From NCBI GenBank assembly GCA_900543585.1, contig UQRP01000018.1, forward strand, positions 1-47,519: 47,519 nucleotides of DNA, written 5' to 3'. The translations under genes were made by a program, and so were the position numbers. Shown piece after piece: positions 34,389 through 42,146 of the stretch. The notes beneath the pieces are model-generated. The model saw only the letters and a list, made by a program, of their open reading frames with translations. It did not search any database and was not told the origin of the DNA. Source of the stretch: an uncultured Prevotella sp. (lineage in GTDB: Bacteria > Bacteroidota > Bacteroidia > Bacteroidales > Bacteroidaceae). Position 1 is the first letter of the stretch; each line of letters opens with the position of its first letter.

Positions 34389-34863
34389 GGCTTCCGCTCC
34401 TCAGGGAGCTATGGGTCTGCGGCACTGGGGTGGGTCTCTGGCGAGCAAGCTCGCCCGCCCCACCCCAGTGCCACAGACCCACACCTTTGGTGCCAACCCT
34501 GTCCATGACGAAAATCGCTTCGCGTAAAATTGCGCGAAGCGCATAAAATAGAGCATCCGATATGCTTGCACACAATACCGATAGAGCACAAAAAACGGCT
34601 GTTAGAGCATGATAATCCGGCTGTAGAGCATACTAACCCGGCTGTTAGATCATGCTAATCCAACGGAACACATATTACAGACGAATTGGGGGGTATGCTC
34701 TATTTTATGCCCGAAGGGCAATTTTACGCGGAGCGATTTTCGGCATGGACAGGCTTCACCCCCAGAAAGGGGGTGGTGGTGAAGTGCCGGGGCAGGCTGC
34801 GAGCTTGCTCGCAAAGACTGTTCCGGCACTTCAACACCACTGCTCCCTAAGGAGCGGAAGCAT
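34389..34863. repeat. Inverted-repeat interior of the palindromic element
   Basis: Two nested arm pairs are visible. The outer pair is 34391-34409 with 34842-34860 (cttccgctcctcagggagc and its near complement). The inner pair is 34501-34556 with 34695-34750, both 56 bases, 49 of 56 matching without gaps. Most mismatches fall in an 11-base core that is itself a hairpin in each arm (gcgc-gaa-gcgc and gccc-gaa-gggc). Confidence 0.8.
34596..34661 (+). repeat. Three-unit tandem repeat of about 22 bp
   Basis: Three imperfect units (34596-34617, 34618-34638, 34639-34661) start cggctgt and contain agagcat or agatcat, followed by gataatc, actaacc or gctaatc. They occupy the loop between the two 56-base arms. 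Confidence 0.7.
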
Positions 34864-34924
34864 GTCCCAGGCCTATTTTCCAATAAATCTCTCAGCGATT
34901 CATAGTATTGGAATGATATGTCCT

Positions 34925-35073
34925 GCTATCCACGTGAGACCTCTCCGAGGTCTTTCCACGCTCATCGCATTAACCCCAGGTCGCTCGGTGCCGGGAGGTC
35001 GCGCTACGCGCCGCCCTCCCGGCACCTCGACGACCTGGGGTCATTCACTGTGTGACCCCTCCGGGGTCAGTGC
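34925..35073 (+). repeat. Modular palindromic repeat, copy C
   Basis: Same order and orientation as copy A: agacctc-TCC-gaggtct at 34937-34953, long stem with outer arms 34974-34983/35031-35040, and tgacccc-TCC-ggggtca at 35053-35069. In the inner stem a T-A pair of copy A is replaced by C-G, so both strands changed together. Confidence 0.85.
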
Positions 35074-35179
35074 TAAGTGATTACTCTGTACGATAACTCT
35101 GTCTACTCTGTTACTCTGTCTAAAAAATCTGACTACTCTGTCTAAAAGAAACTGTCTATCTGTAACCATGCCTGGGCCT

Positions 35180-36418
35180 CTATCTCTCCCCCGTAGCCTT
35201 CTCATACAGTCGCATGAGAACTTTGTGAGAGATGTTGAGGAAGGCCTCACGGGAGAAGATGTCGTGAGCCGTGGTGACGGCGACGACATCATACATCTTG
35301 TCGCGCGGCACGCTGTGTACGACATCAATGCCATAGCAGGCCTTCACCTTCTCGACGTCGATGAGGGGGTCGCAGATAGTGATGTCGTCGACGCTCTTCT
35401 TCAGCTCCTCATAGACATCGGCGACACGCGTGTTGCGGATGTCATCGCAGTTCGGCTTGAAAGCGAAGCCGAGGAGCAGCACACTCTTTCCACCCGTCTC
35501 CTTGAGCTTGTCGGCGATGCGGTGGGCATAGCTGATAGCCATGTCGTTGTTCACCCTCCGCGCCGTCTTCAGCAACGGGGCGTCGACACCGGCTGTGGCA
35601 GCCTTGTCGATGAGGTAGTAGGGGTCCACGGGGATGCAGTGGCCACCGACGAGACCGGGATGCAGGGGGATAAAGTTCCATTTCGTCGAGGCCGCGGCGA
35701 TGACATCCTCGGTGTTGATACCCAAGGCCGAGAAGATGGTGTACATCTCGTTGGCAAAGGCGATGAGGACGTCGCGCTGGCAGTTCTCCATGACCTTGCT
35801 GGCCTCAGCGACACGTATCGACTGCGCCTTATAGGTACCATTGAGCAGGACGCTGCCGTAGAGGTTCTCCAAGAACGACGCCGTGGCAGGTGTGGACCCG
35901 GAGACAATTTTCCGAATCTTCTCCACCGGGTGCTCGGTGTCGCCGGGGTTGATACGCTCGGGAGAGTAGCCGACATAGAAGTCGTGGTTGAAGCGCAGCC
36001 CCGACGCCTGCTCCAGGATAGGCACACAGACCTCCTCCGTCATCCCCGGCCATACCGTGGACTCGATGACGACGATGTCACCCTTACTGAGGACACGGCC
36101 CACCATCTCACAGGCCTTCTTCAGCAGCGTGGGGTCGGCATGGTGGTCACGGGTGACGGGCGTAGGCACAGCGATGATATACACGTTGCACTCTCCCGTA
36201 TCCTCGAGTTTGTCAGTGATACGAAAGTTAGTACTCTTCAAGGCATTATGGAGCTTCGCGGGCTCACACTGGTCACGACTGACAAGGCCTTTCTTTAGGT
36301 TTTGGCATTTCTTGCTGTCCACATCGAAGCCCACCACACGGTAGCGCTTCGAGAAAGCAATGGCCAACGGCAGGCCGACATAGCCTAAGCCGATGATAGC
36401 AATATATATTTTCTTCAT
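35180..36418 (-). CDS. UDP-sugar 6-dehydrogenase (UDP-HexNAc type, WbpO/TviB-like)
   Basis: The 412-residue enzyme oxidises C6 of a UDP-sugar to a uronic acid using two NAD+. It has the N-terminal Rossmann motif GLGYVGLP (residues 9-16), VPTPV, the central dimerisation domain, the catalytic block GLVGGHCIPVDPYYL with Cys 261, and a C-terminal domain with LGFAFKPNCDDIRNTR. The HCIPVDPYYL sequence is typical of UDP-N-acetylhexosamine dehydrogenases (WbpO/TviB/CapL) rather than UDP-glucose dehydrogenase, so the product may be UDP-GalNAcA or a similar amino-uronic acid. I use the ATG at 36418; a longer open frame upstream would overlap the GT2 gene by 270 bases. It starts 4 bases after that gene ends and is the last gene of the cluster, presumably supplying its sugar donor. 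Confidence 0.93.
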   Translation of the reverse strand: MKKIYIAIIGLGYVGLPLAIAFSKRYRVVGFDVDSKKCQNLKKGLVSRDQCEPAKLHNALKSTNFRITDKLEDTGECNVYIIAVPTPVTRDHHADPTLLKKACEMVGRVLSKGDIVVIESTVWPGMTEEVCVPILEQASGLRFNHDFYVGYSPERINPGDTEHPVEKIRKIVSGSTPATASFLENLYGSVLLNGTYKAQSIRVAEASKVMENCQRDVLIAFANEMYTIFSALGINTEDVIAAASTKWNFIPLHPGLVGGHCIPVDPYYLIDKAATAGVDAPLLKTARRVNNDMAISYAHRIADKLKETGGKSVLLLGFAFKPNCDDIRNTRVADVYEELKKSVDDITICDPLIDVEKVKACYGIDVVHSVPRDKMYDVVAVTTAHDIFSREAFLNISHKVLMRLYEKATGER

Positions 36419-36422
36419 AATT

Positions 36423-37742
36423 CTAAATTTTCTCCAACTGTGCCGACCGTGAGGTCTTATAGGGATTCCAGTTGTCTTTATACGATTGGAAGAAGAAGAG
36501 CTCTCCGAGCTGTGCCGTGGTGCGTGCGAAGCGCAGGAACCAGCCGGAATAGGCGGGCATGAGGGGCAGATAGCGCAGGAACCAGTAGGTCTCGTGCGGC
36601 CGTTCGCTGACCACACGCACCAAGCCCCACCCGATGTAGTTGATGACCGTGCGCAGGATATATCCCAGGACGAAGATCTCCAGGAAGCTGGCATGGAAGG
36701 TGAAGATGATGTTGATGATATAGAACCACCAGAGGAAGTTCAGGATGCCGTCGTAGAAGATGTTCTCCATATTGCTCAGGAAGTTCAGGATGTTCCAGTT
36801 GCGGTTGGGCAGCAGCACGTCGAGGTGCTTGCGGAGCCGGAACCTCACCAAGGAGCGGCTCCAGCGGATGCGCTGATGATAGAGCTTGTACCAGCTCGTG
36901 GGCACATTCGTCAGGCAGACAGCGTCGTGGGCGAAGGCCACGCGGTGGCCGGCCTTGCGTATCTTCTGCGTGATGTCGCCGTCGAGGCCCGGGCCGATGT
37001 CCCAGTAGCCCACCTCCTTGAGCGTCGCCACGTCGAAGGCACCGAAGGCTCCGGAGATGATATGGTAGATGCCGAGCTGACTCGTCACCAGGCGCCCCAC
37101 CTGGATGCGCTTCAGGTACTCAAAGCCCTGGACGGAGGAGCAGATGGTCTCCTTGTAGTTGCGCACGAGGACGCAGCCGCCGACAGCCTTCACACGCTTG
37201 TCCATATAGAACGGCAGGAGGATGTCCTCCACAGCCTGACGGTCCAAGGAGGAGTCGGCGTCGAGGTGGATGATATAGCGTCCCGTGGCGATGTTGGCCC
37301 CGAAGTTTGCCGCCGAGGCCTTGCCGCCGCGCATGTCACAGCGCAGGTACTTGGAGATATACTTCGCACGCTCCAGGTCGCGGCAGATGAGCGGCGTTTC
37401 ATCGTCGGAGCCGTCGTCGACGACGATAATCTCGAAGTTGTTGTAGGTCTGCTCCCGGAGCGTGGTGACGAGCTTGTAGATGTTCTTACCCTCGTTCTTT
37501 CCCGGCACGAGGATGGTCACCAAGGGCCTGTCGTGGAAGAGGAGCCAGCGCGCCAAGGTGCGGCGGCGACCACGACGGCCACGCGTGAGGAAGCGGTAGA
37601 CGAGGACACCATACTCCAAGAGGTAGTAGCGCGGGAACTCCACGAAGAAGAGGAACCAGTAGGTCCTCACCACGTTGCCCACACTCAGCCCACGGAGGAA
37701 GTCGACGAAATGACCGATATAATATAATATAAGGTCCAGCAT
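36423..37742 (-). CDS. Processive family-2 glycosyltransferase (polysaccharide synthase)
   Basis: The 439-residue membrane enzyme has N-terminal transmembrane segments (about 20-55), a cytoplasmic GT2 domain (about 72-300) and at least three C-terminal membrane helices (about 315-410). All motifs of processive synthases are present: VPGKNE, VVDDGSDDE (near 108), LDADSS (Asp 161, Asp 163), GLDGD (near 252), and QRIRW (residues 290-294), the Q(Q/R)xRW motif of cellulose, hyaluronan, poly-GlcNAc and alginate synthases. The enzyme should polymerise an activated sugar and extrude the chain through the inner membrane. I prefer the ATG at 37742 over a TTG at 37748. It is 10 bases after the zinc-ribbon gene and 4 before the dehydrogenase. 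No PilZ domain is fused to it. Confidence 0.93.
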   Translation of the reverse strand: MLDLILYYIGHFVDFLRGLSVGNVVRTYWFLFFVEFPRYYLLEYGVLVYRFLTRGRRGRRRTLARWLLFHDRPLVTILVPGKNEGKNIYKLVTTLREQTYNNFEIIVVDDGSDDETPLICRDLERAKYISKYLRCDMRGGKASAANFGANIATGRYIIHLDADSSLDRQAVEDILLPFYMDKRVKAVGGCVLVRNYKETICSSVQGFEYLKRIQVGRLVTSQLGIYHIISGAFGAFDVATLKEVGYWDIGPGLDGDITQKIRKAGHRVAFAHDAVCLTNVPTSWYKLYHQRIRWSRSLVRFRLRKHLDVLLPNRNWNILNFLSNMENIFYDGILNFLWWFYIINIIFTFHASFLEIFVLGYILRTVINYIGWGLVRVVSERPHETYWFLRYLPLMPAYSGWFLRFARTTAQLGELFFFQSYKDNWNPYKTSRSAQLEKI

Positions 37743-37752
37743 AGGCAACAGC

Positions 37753-39426
37753 TTATCTCAGCCAGAACCAGTAACCGGCTATCAAGGCCAGGACACCGAC
37801 GATGATGAGGACGAAATATCCCCATTTCAAGTAGCCGAGGAGTTTGGAGACCTGGGGACGGTCCTGGAGCTCGTCTATCTCCTGCTTCACCTGCTCGCGC
37901 TCGGCCGCAACCTTGTCGTCCTCGGTCTGCACATTGTCGAAGGCGGCATTGATCTGGCGGTTGATGAACATCATCGTGCTCATCTCCTTAGGATGCGGCA
38001 CTTCCTCGTAGCGAATAGTAACGTCGGAGGTGCTGGGGATGAGGTTCCACTCCTTGAGGAAGAGATGGCTCTCGGAGATGTCGGAACTCATGGTCTTGAA
38101 AGCCACATGCAACATCATGGATGGCTGGAGGAACATGGCCAGATACCGGGCGTTGTCGGTGACAGTCTTCCGGAAGTGCTTCTGGACACGCTCGCCCTCT
38201 TCTTCGAGAATGGTGTCCTGGATATAGATGGTGGTCGCCGTCGCCGTAATCTTATAGTTCAGGAAGAGTCGGCTGGCAGCCTCCACGACCTTCTCGGTAC
38301 GTGTCATCACACCACCCCTGTCGTCGGTGGCCCAGACCACGGCGATCATCAATCCGCGGATAACACCCTCTTTGGCAAAGGCACGGCGTGCAATGAGTCG
38401 CAGACGGTTCTCAAAGTCCTCAACAGGCATATAGTTGTTGAAGTAGTTGTCGTAAGGCGAGAAGGAGTGCAGACCCGTGCAGAAGGTCTCCACACCCTTG
38501 GGCGTTATCTCCACGATATGGATGTCGCGGGGATAGAGCTCGCTGACTTTCGACACCTTACCGCAGTAGGTGCATGTCGCCGTGGTGTCGGGGGTGAGGA
38601 AACTCTGGTGACAGTTGTGGCAGATATACAGTGAGGCAGGCCTGTCGTAGTCGATGCCGATATGCCGCAGGGTCTTGTGGCACTTCGGGCAGATGAGCTG
38701 GCCGCCGACCATATAGGTATGCTCCGGCGAGATGTTGGCGCAGGAGAAATGGTGGATGACGGGCTCGTAGTCGAGGTCGTTGCTGCCACAGTTCGGGCAG
38801 GTCTCCTGATAGATGAGGTGGGAGTGCTGGCACTGTGGGCAGACATGCATGCGGTACACGGTCTTGCGGTAGGCCATGTTGCCAAGGTTCACACTCATGT
38901 CTATCCACGAGAAATACTCGTTGATATGGAAGAGACTCCAGCGGTGCAGACACTCAGCCAAGGGGAAGGCGATGCCCATGGCACTCTTCTCCATGACCTT
39001 GGGCTCGATAATGAGGTGGTTGCGAGAGATATAGTAGCGGAAGATACGGAGGATGAGGAGGTAGTTGTTGGTGAGCACACCGGTCTCCTGCGGCACCTTG
39101 TACTGCCGCCGGTAGTTCATCAGGGCCGTAAAGGTGCTGAGCTCTAACTCCTCGTCGATGCTGTCGATGAAGGCGTCGATCATCTCCTCGTAGTCGCCGA
39201 TGCGTCCCTGAAGGGAGCGGGCGGCGAAGAAGGGCTTATAGGCCGCCTTGTTAGAGGTGATGGGGTTGATGCTCTTGAGGATGAGCTCCACGTCGTTGGG
39301 GTACTGTGTATTGAGAAACACTGCATCGAAGTCCTCAGCCCGGAACTCCGGCCGGAACTCCACCCACACGGGCTCATCACACACCAGAATACGGTGACCT
39401 TGCTTGTTGGTTACTATCTCTTTCAT
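37753..39426 (-). CDS. Membrane-anchored multi-zinc-ribbon protein, possible synthase regulator
   Basis: The 557-residue protein has no signal peptide. An N-terminal alpha-helical region (1-190) precedes a zinc-ribbon cluster: CPQC (196-199), CPNC (210-213), HHFSC (225-229), CPKC (246-249), CHNC (269-272) and CTYC (285-288). The run CPKC then LRHIGIDYD resembles the TackOD1-type metal-binding domain. Residues about 336-420 form an alpha/beta segment (RLRLIARRAFAKEG, LMIAVVWATD, YKITATATTIYIQDTIL) whose order recalls a degenerate GGDEF domain, but the signature is absent and this is a guess. A coiled coil (about 495-528) and a single C-terminal transmembrane helix (about 530-554) close the protein, putting most of it in the cytoplasm beside the synthase. 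It lies between the MFP and GT2 genes. No function is known to me. Confidence 0.8.
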   Translation of the reverse strand: MKEIVTNKQGHRILVCDEPVWVEFRPEFRAEDFDAVFLNTQYPNDVELILKSINPITSNKAAYKPFFAARSLQGRIGDYEEMIDAFIDSIDEELELSTFTALMNYRRQYKVPQETGVLTNNYLLILRIFRYYISRNHLIIEPKVMEKSAMGIAFPLAECLHRWSLFHINEYFSWIDMSVNLGNMAYRKTVYRMHVCPQCQHSHLIYQETCPNCGSNDLDYEPVIHHFSCANISPEHTYMVGGQLICPKCHKTLRHIGIDYDRPASLYICHNCHQSFLTPDTTATCTYCGKVSKVSELYPRDIHIVEITPKGVETFCTGLHSFSPYDNYFNNYMPVEDFENRLRLIARRAFAKEGVIRGLMIAVVWATDDRGGVMTRTEKVVEAASRLFLNYKITATATTIYIQDTILEEEGERVQKHFRKTVTDNARYLAMFLQPSMMLHVAFKTMSSDISESHLFLKEWNLIPSTSDVTIRYEEVPHPKEMSTMMFINRQINAAFDNVQTEDDKVAAEREQVKQEIDELQDRPQVSKLLGYLKWGYFVLIIVGVLALIAGYWFWLR

Positions 39427-39480
39427 GTTGACCTGTCGTAATAGCCTTTTTCTACGGCCTGTACCATCAGGACTTGTTAC

Positions 39481-40653
39481 TTATCGTTCCTCGAAATCAT
39501 TCAACGGGATGTCGTCCCTCCTCTGACTGGGGGGTGCATCCTTTACTTTATAGCTCTGCTCCACGTCTTTGAGCTTCTTGCGCCCGACGAGGGTGCTGAC
39601 ACGTATCTTCACCGGCAGCTGGTCGTTGAGGACCCAGTAGGGAATCTTTTGACCCTTGTAGACATTGAGGGCGGCCATGATGACCATGGCGTCGCGCGAG
39701 AAGTTGTTCATCAGATAGTTCGGGAGCTGCTCCACACCCAGGCCCATACGCACGAGGTGGGCATTGAAACGTGTGCGGTTGTCGACCATGACCTCGATGG
39801 AGTCGGCACGCAGCAGGTCACGGGCTTTGTCCACGGGGACGTAGACCATGACATGGAAGTGCGACTTGTCGATATTCCGGTATTTCATCGTCAGGATGTT
39901 CTCGCCCTTGATGGCCACGGCATTATTGGTGAAGTTGATATTCGTGATGAAGCCGTCCTCGGGGGCGCAGGCGTAGTTGAGGAACTCGTCGGTATAGTCG
40001 TTGCCCCAGGGGGAGTAGGGCATGGCATTGACCTTCTTGCTCTCCAAGCCTGCCCGGATGAGCTGGAGGCGGCTGTCCCCCTCGCGCTGGAGGTAGATGC
40101 GCACCTTGTTCTCGGCCTCCCGTATCTTCGCCTGGGTCTCGGCAATCTGCGCCTTGAGGTCGTTCTGCTTGGTGTTGTTGGTCAGACCGTAGAAGATGTC
40201 GTTGCGCTCCGACTTCAGCTGTAGCTGCAGCTGGCGGAGCTGCTCCTTCAGGACGGGAATCTCCTGACGGGCAAGCATGGCCTGCGTCTTCATGTCGTTG
40301 GCACGCTGCATGAAGGGCGGCTCGTTGTTGATATTGTTCAGGTCACCGAGGTGGTCGATGATGACATAGGAGAAGAGGGTGTCGCCTTTCTGCACGGAGT
40401 CACCTACATTGGCCTGCATGTTGAGGATGTAGATGTCCTCCACGGCACGGATGTCGTTCTTGTCCAGACTGATATAGCCGTCGTAGTAGGAGTAGACGGA
40501 GCGGCTGACGATATACAGGATGAGGAAGATGAGTCCTGTGAGGAATACGGCGGCAAAGATGACCTGCTGCTTGGCCAGTTTCTTATGCTGGTGTTTCAGC
40601 AGCAGAAGGGCGTCCTGCTCCTCGGAACTCTTTTCAAACTTGAAGTCTTTCAT
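39481..40653 (-). CDS. HlyD-type periplasmic membrane-fusion protein
   Basis: The 390-residue protein has a short cytoplasmic N-terminus, one transmembrane helix (about 31-52, FAAVFLTGLIFLILYIV), a first half-lipoyl motif (about 70-98, NVGDSVQKGDTLFSYV), a long alpha-hairpin coiled coil (about 120-205, with LKEQLRQLQLQLKSE), a second half-lipoyl motif (EDGFITNINFTNNAVAIKG, about 235) and a C-terminal beta-barrel. This is the layout of adaptor proteins that link an inner-membrane machine to a TolC channel. Its start codon overlaps the stop codon of the OMF gene in an ATGA arrangement, so the two are translationally coupled. No ABC, RND or MFS partner is encoded nearby. The only inner-membrane transport candidate is the GT2 synthase, as with Alg44 beside Alg8. 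Confidence 0.88.
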   Translation of the reverse strand: MKDFKFEKSSEEQDALLLLKHQHKKLAKQQVIFAAVFLTGLIFLILYIVSRSVYSYYDGYISLDKNDIRAVEDIYILNMQANVGDSVQKGDTLFSYVIIDHLGDLNNINNEPPFMQRANDMKTQAMLARQEIPVLKEQLRQLQLQLKSERNDIFYGLTNNTKQNDLKAQIAETQAKIREAENKVRIYLQREGDSRLQLIRAGLESKKVNAMPYSPWGNDYTDEFLNYACAPEDGFITNINFTNNAVAIKGENILTMKYRNIDKSHFHVMVYVPVDKARDLLRADSIEVMVDNRTRFNAHLVRMGLGVEQLPNYLMNNFSRDAMVIMAALNVYKGQKIPYWVLNDQLPVKIRVSTLVGRKKLKDVEQSYKVKDAPPSQRRDDIPLNDFEER

Positions 40654-42047
40654 GGTATCGGTATCGTCGTTACGAAACTGTTGACATTGGGCACGTTGGC
40701 AAGCCGCTGTATCTGTATCAGGCTCAGCGACCGCTCCTTCATCTGGGTGTACAGGCGCTCCATGCTCTTGAGATATTGGTTGTATTCCAAGAGCCGGTCG
40801 ATATAGCTGTAGCGTCCCTGGTTCTTGGCGTATGTCTGTTGCCGCATGGCAAGGTATTTCTTCAGTTGTGTGAGGTGGCGGTATTCCACGGCGATGGCCT
40901 GGTTGAGCCGTCTGACGGCGTCGATGTTCATCCGGCAGTGCGTCATCACGTTGTCGGTATAGCCGCGGTTCTCGTCGCGGAGGATGTCTTTCTGCACCTC
41001 AAGGGATTGCTTCTGTCGCTTCGTGGCGTTCCACAAAGGGAAGGTGAAGCGGACGCCGAAGTCGACATTATTGGAAATCTTGTCCTGACTCGTCAGATAT
41101 GACGACCACCGAGCGAAGGGTGTGAGGCGCATCGTGGCGGTATAGCCGAGGAGCTTGGCGCTGTTGTCGAGCTGCGCTATCTTCAGCTCGTTGAGCTGGT
41201 TCTGGGGGTTGGCGGCCGCGACCTGCTGGCGCAGGCTCACGGTGTCGATGGCGATGGCCTCGGGCTTCAGCCAGACAAGCGCCTCGCGCGGCGCCACGGA
41301 GTCCTTGGCATAGAACTGGGCGAGCTGGAACTCCAACTGCATCTTCTCGTTCATGACGTCGAGGAGCTGGGAGCTGGTGATACGATCCTGCTCGAGCATC
41401 ATCTGATAGGCTTCGTTGAGGACGTCGAGGTTGCGGACGTGGCAGAGCATGACACCGGCGATGACATGGTTCCAGTGCTGCTCCAGGGTGTCGGCCCACG
41501 CGTCCATGTCGGCACGGCCGTCGTCGAGGCGCTGGCGCGCACGGGCGATATCGGCACTGAGGCGGATGTCACGCTCTTTATAGCGACGGTGATAGAACTT
41601 GCTGTTGATCCAGTCCCAGCCGACCTCGGCCTGCACCTTGGCCTTATAGACGGACACGGGGTCGTCGTCATCGGTGGAGAGGAAGTTCGTCACCTTCTTG
41701 TCCAGACGCCCATAGACCTGGCCCGTGAGTTCCAGACCGGTGTTACGCTCTAAGGCGAGCATGTCCAGACCGGCCTTCACATGGTAGAGGCTGTCGCTGA
41801 GGGCATCGCCGGAAGGAAACCCGAAGAGGGGAGCCTGCGGCATGACATAAGAGACGGGGTGGAAGACGACACGCTCCATGAGATGGAAACGGCGACGGAA
41901 GTCGCGCAGCACGCTGTCGTTCTTCAGATTCTCATAGACCAGCATCTTAGGACGGTAGCCGTATTCCATATCGTTCTGGGCATGGGCCACAACCGTCAGC
42001 AGAGCCAGGATTATCACGAAGGACAATCGATGAGAAAAATGGTGCAT
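40650..42047 (-). CDS. TolC-family outer-membrane efflux channel
   Basis: The 465-residue protein has a signal peptide (ending TVVAHAQ) and the mostly helical sequence of an outer-membrane factor. Long amphipathic helices are RARQRLDDGRADMDAWADTL (reading ADIARAR before it) and the C-terminal pair with LTQLKKYLAMRQQTYAKNQG and YLKSMERLYTQMKERSL. Beta-strand segments typical of the barrel are TATMRLTPFARWSSYL and VDFGVRFTFPLW. TolC proteins form trimers spanning the outer membrane and periplasm. It overlaps the MFP gene by 4 bases. Similarity to TolC is at the architecture level; a divergent family member is likely. In this cluster it is the candidate outer-membrane exit for the polysaccharide. 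Confidence 0.82.
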   Translation of the reverse strand: MHHFSHRLSFVIILALLTVVAHAQNDMEYGYRPKMLVYENLKNDSVLRDFRRRFHLMERVVFHPVSYVMPQAPLFGFPSGDALSDSLYHVKAGLDMLALERNTGLELTGQVYGRLDKKVTNFLSTDDDDPVSVYKAKVQAEVGWDWINSKFYHRRYKERDIRLSADIARARQRLDDGRADMDAWADTLEQHWNHVIAGVMLCHVRNLDVLNEAYQMMLEQDRITSSQLLDVMNEKMQLEFQLAQFYAKDSVAPREALVWLKPEAIAIDTVSLRQQVAAANPQNQLNELKIAQLDNSAKLLGYTATMRLTPFARWSSYLTSQDKISNNVDFGVRFTFPLWNATKRQKQSLEVQKDILRDENRGYTDNVMTHCRMNIDAVRRLNQAIAVEYRHLTQLKKYLAMRQQTYAKNQGRYSYIDRLLEYNQYLKSMERLYTQMKERSLSLIQIQRLANVPNVNSFVTTIPIP

Positions 42048-42079
42048 AGTTTGATGAGTTTGTCCCCCACCCTACGCCG

Positions 42080-42106
42080 CGTCCCGATGGGCATCGGCGT
42101 GGGACG
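42080..42106 (-). other. GC-rich hairpin between lipoprotein and OMF genes
   Basis: Arms cgtccc (42080-42085) and gggacg (42101-42106) enclose gatgggcatcggcgt, which has its own gat/atc palindrome. It lies in the 99-base gap between two operon genes. It may attenuate transcription or protect mRNA ends; no U tract follows. Confidence 0.45.
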
Positions 42107-42146
42107 GAGGAAGAGGAAGATGTTATTTTGTCATCTTGAAGATTTG

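Larger units (their letters stand above)
34056..35179. other. Gene-free region with nested palindromic element
   Basis: No protein-coding gene or known RNA is visible in these 1.1 kb. The region contains repeat copy B (reverse), an interior with two pairs of inverted arms, a short tandem repeat, repeat copy C (forward), and finally a run of tactctgt words (35081-35165). Short reading frames here overlap the palindromes and have no protein features. Confidence 0.8.

Noticed and set aside
34596..34661. CRISPR array
   Set aside because: Only three imperfect adjacent units with no spacers, and no cas genes are present.
34056..35179. Insertion sequence with transposase
   Set aside because: Terminal inverted arms exist, but no reading frame in the interior looks like a transposase.
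36419..36694. 92-codon extension of the dehydrogenase gene
   Set aside because: It would overlap the GT2 gene extensively. The Rossmann motif lies right after the ATG at 36418.
36486..37727. 413-codon plus-strand frame opposite the GT2 gene
   Set aside because: Antisense artefact; the minus strand carries all GT2 motifs.
39481..42047. Type I protein secretion system
   Set aside because: MFP and OMF are present, but no ABC transporter and no RTX-like substrate are encoded; a GT2 synthase lies in the same operon.
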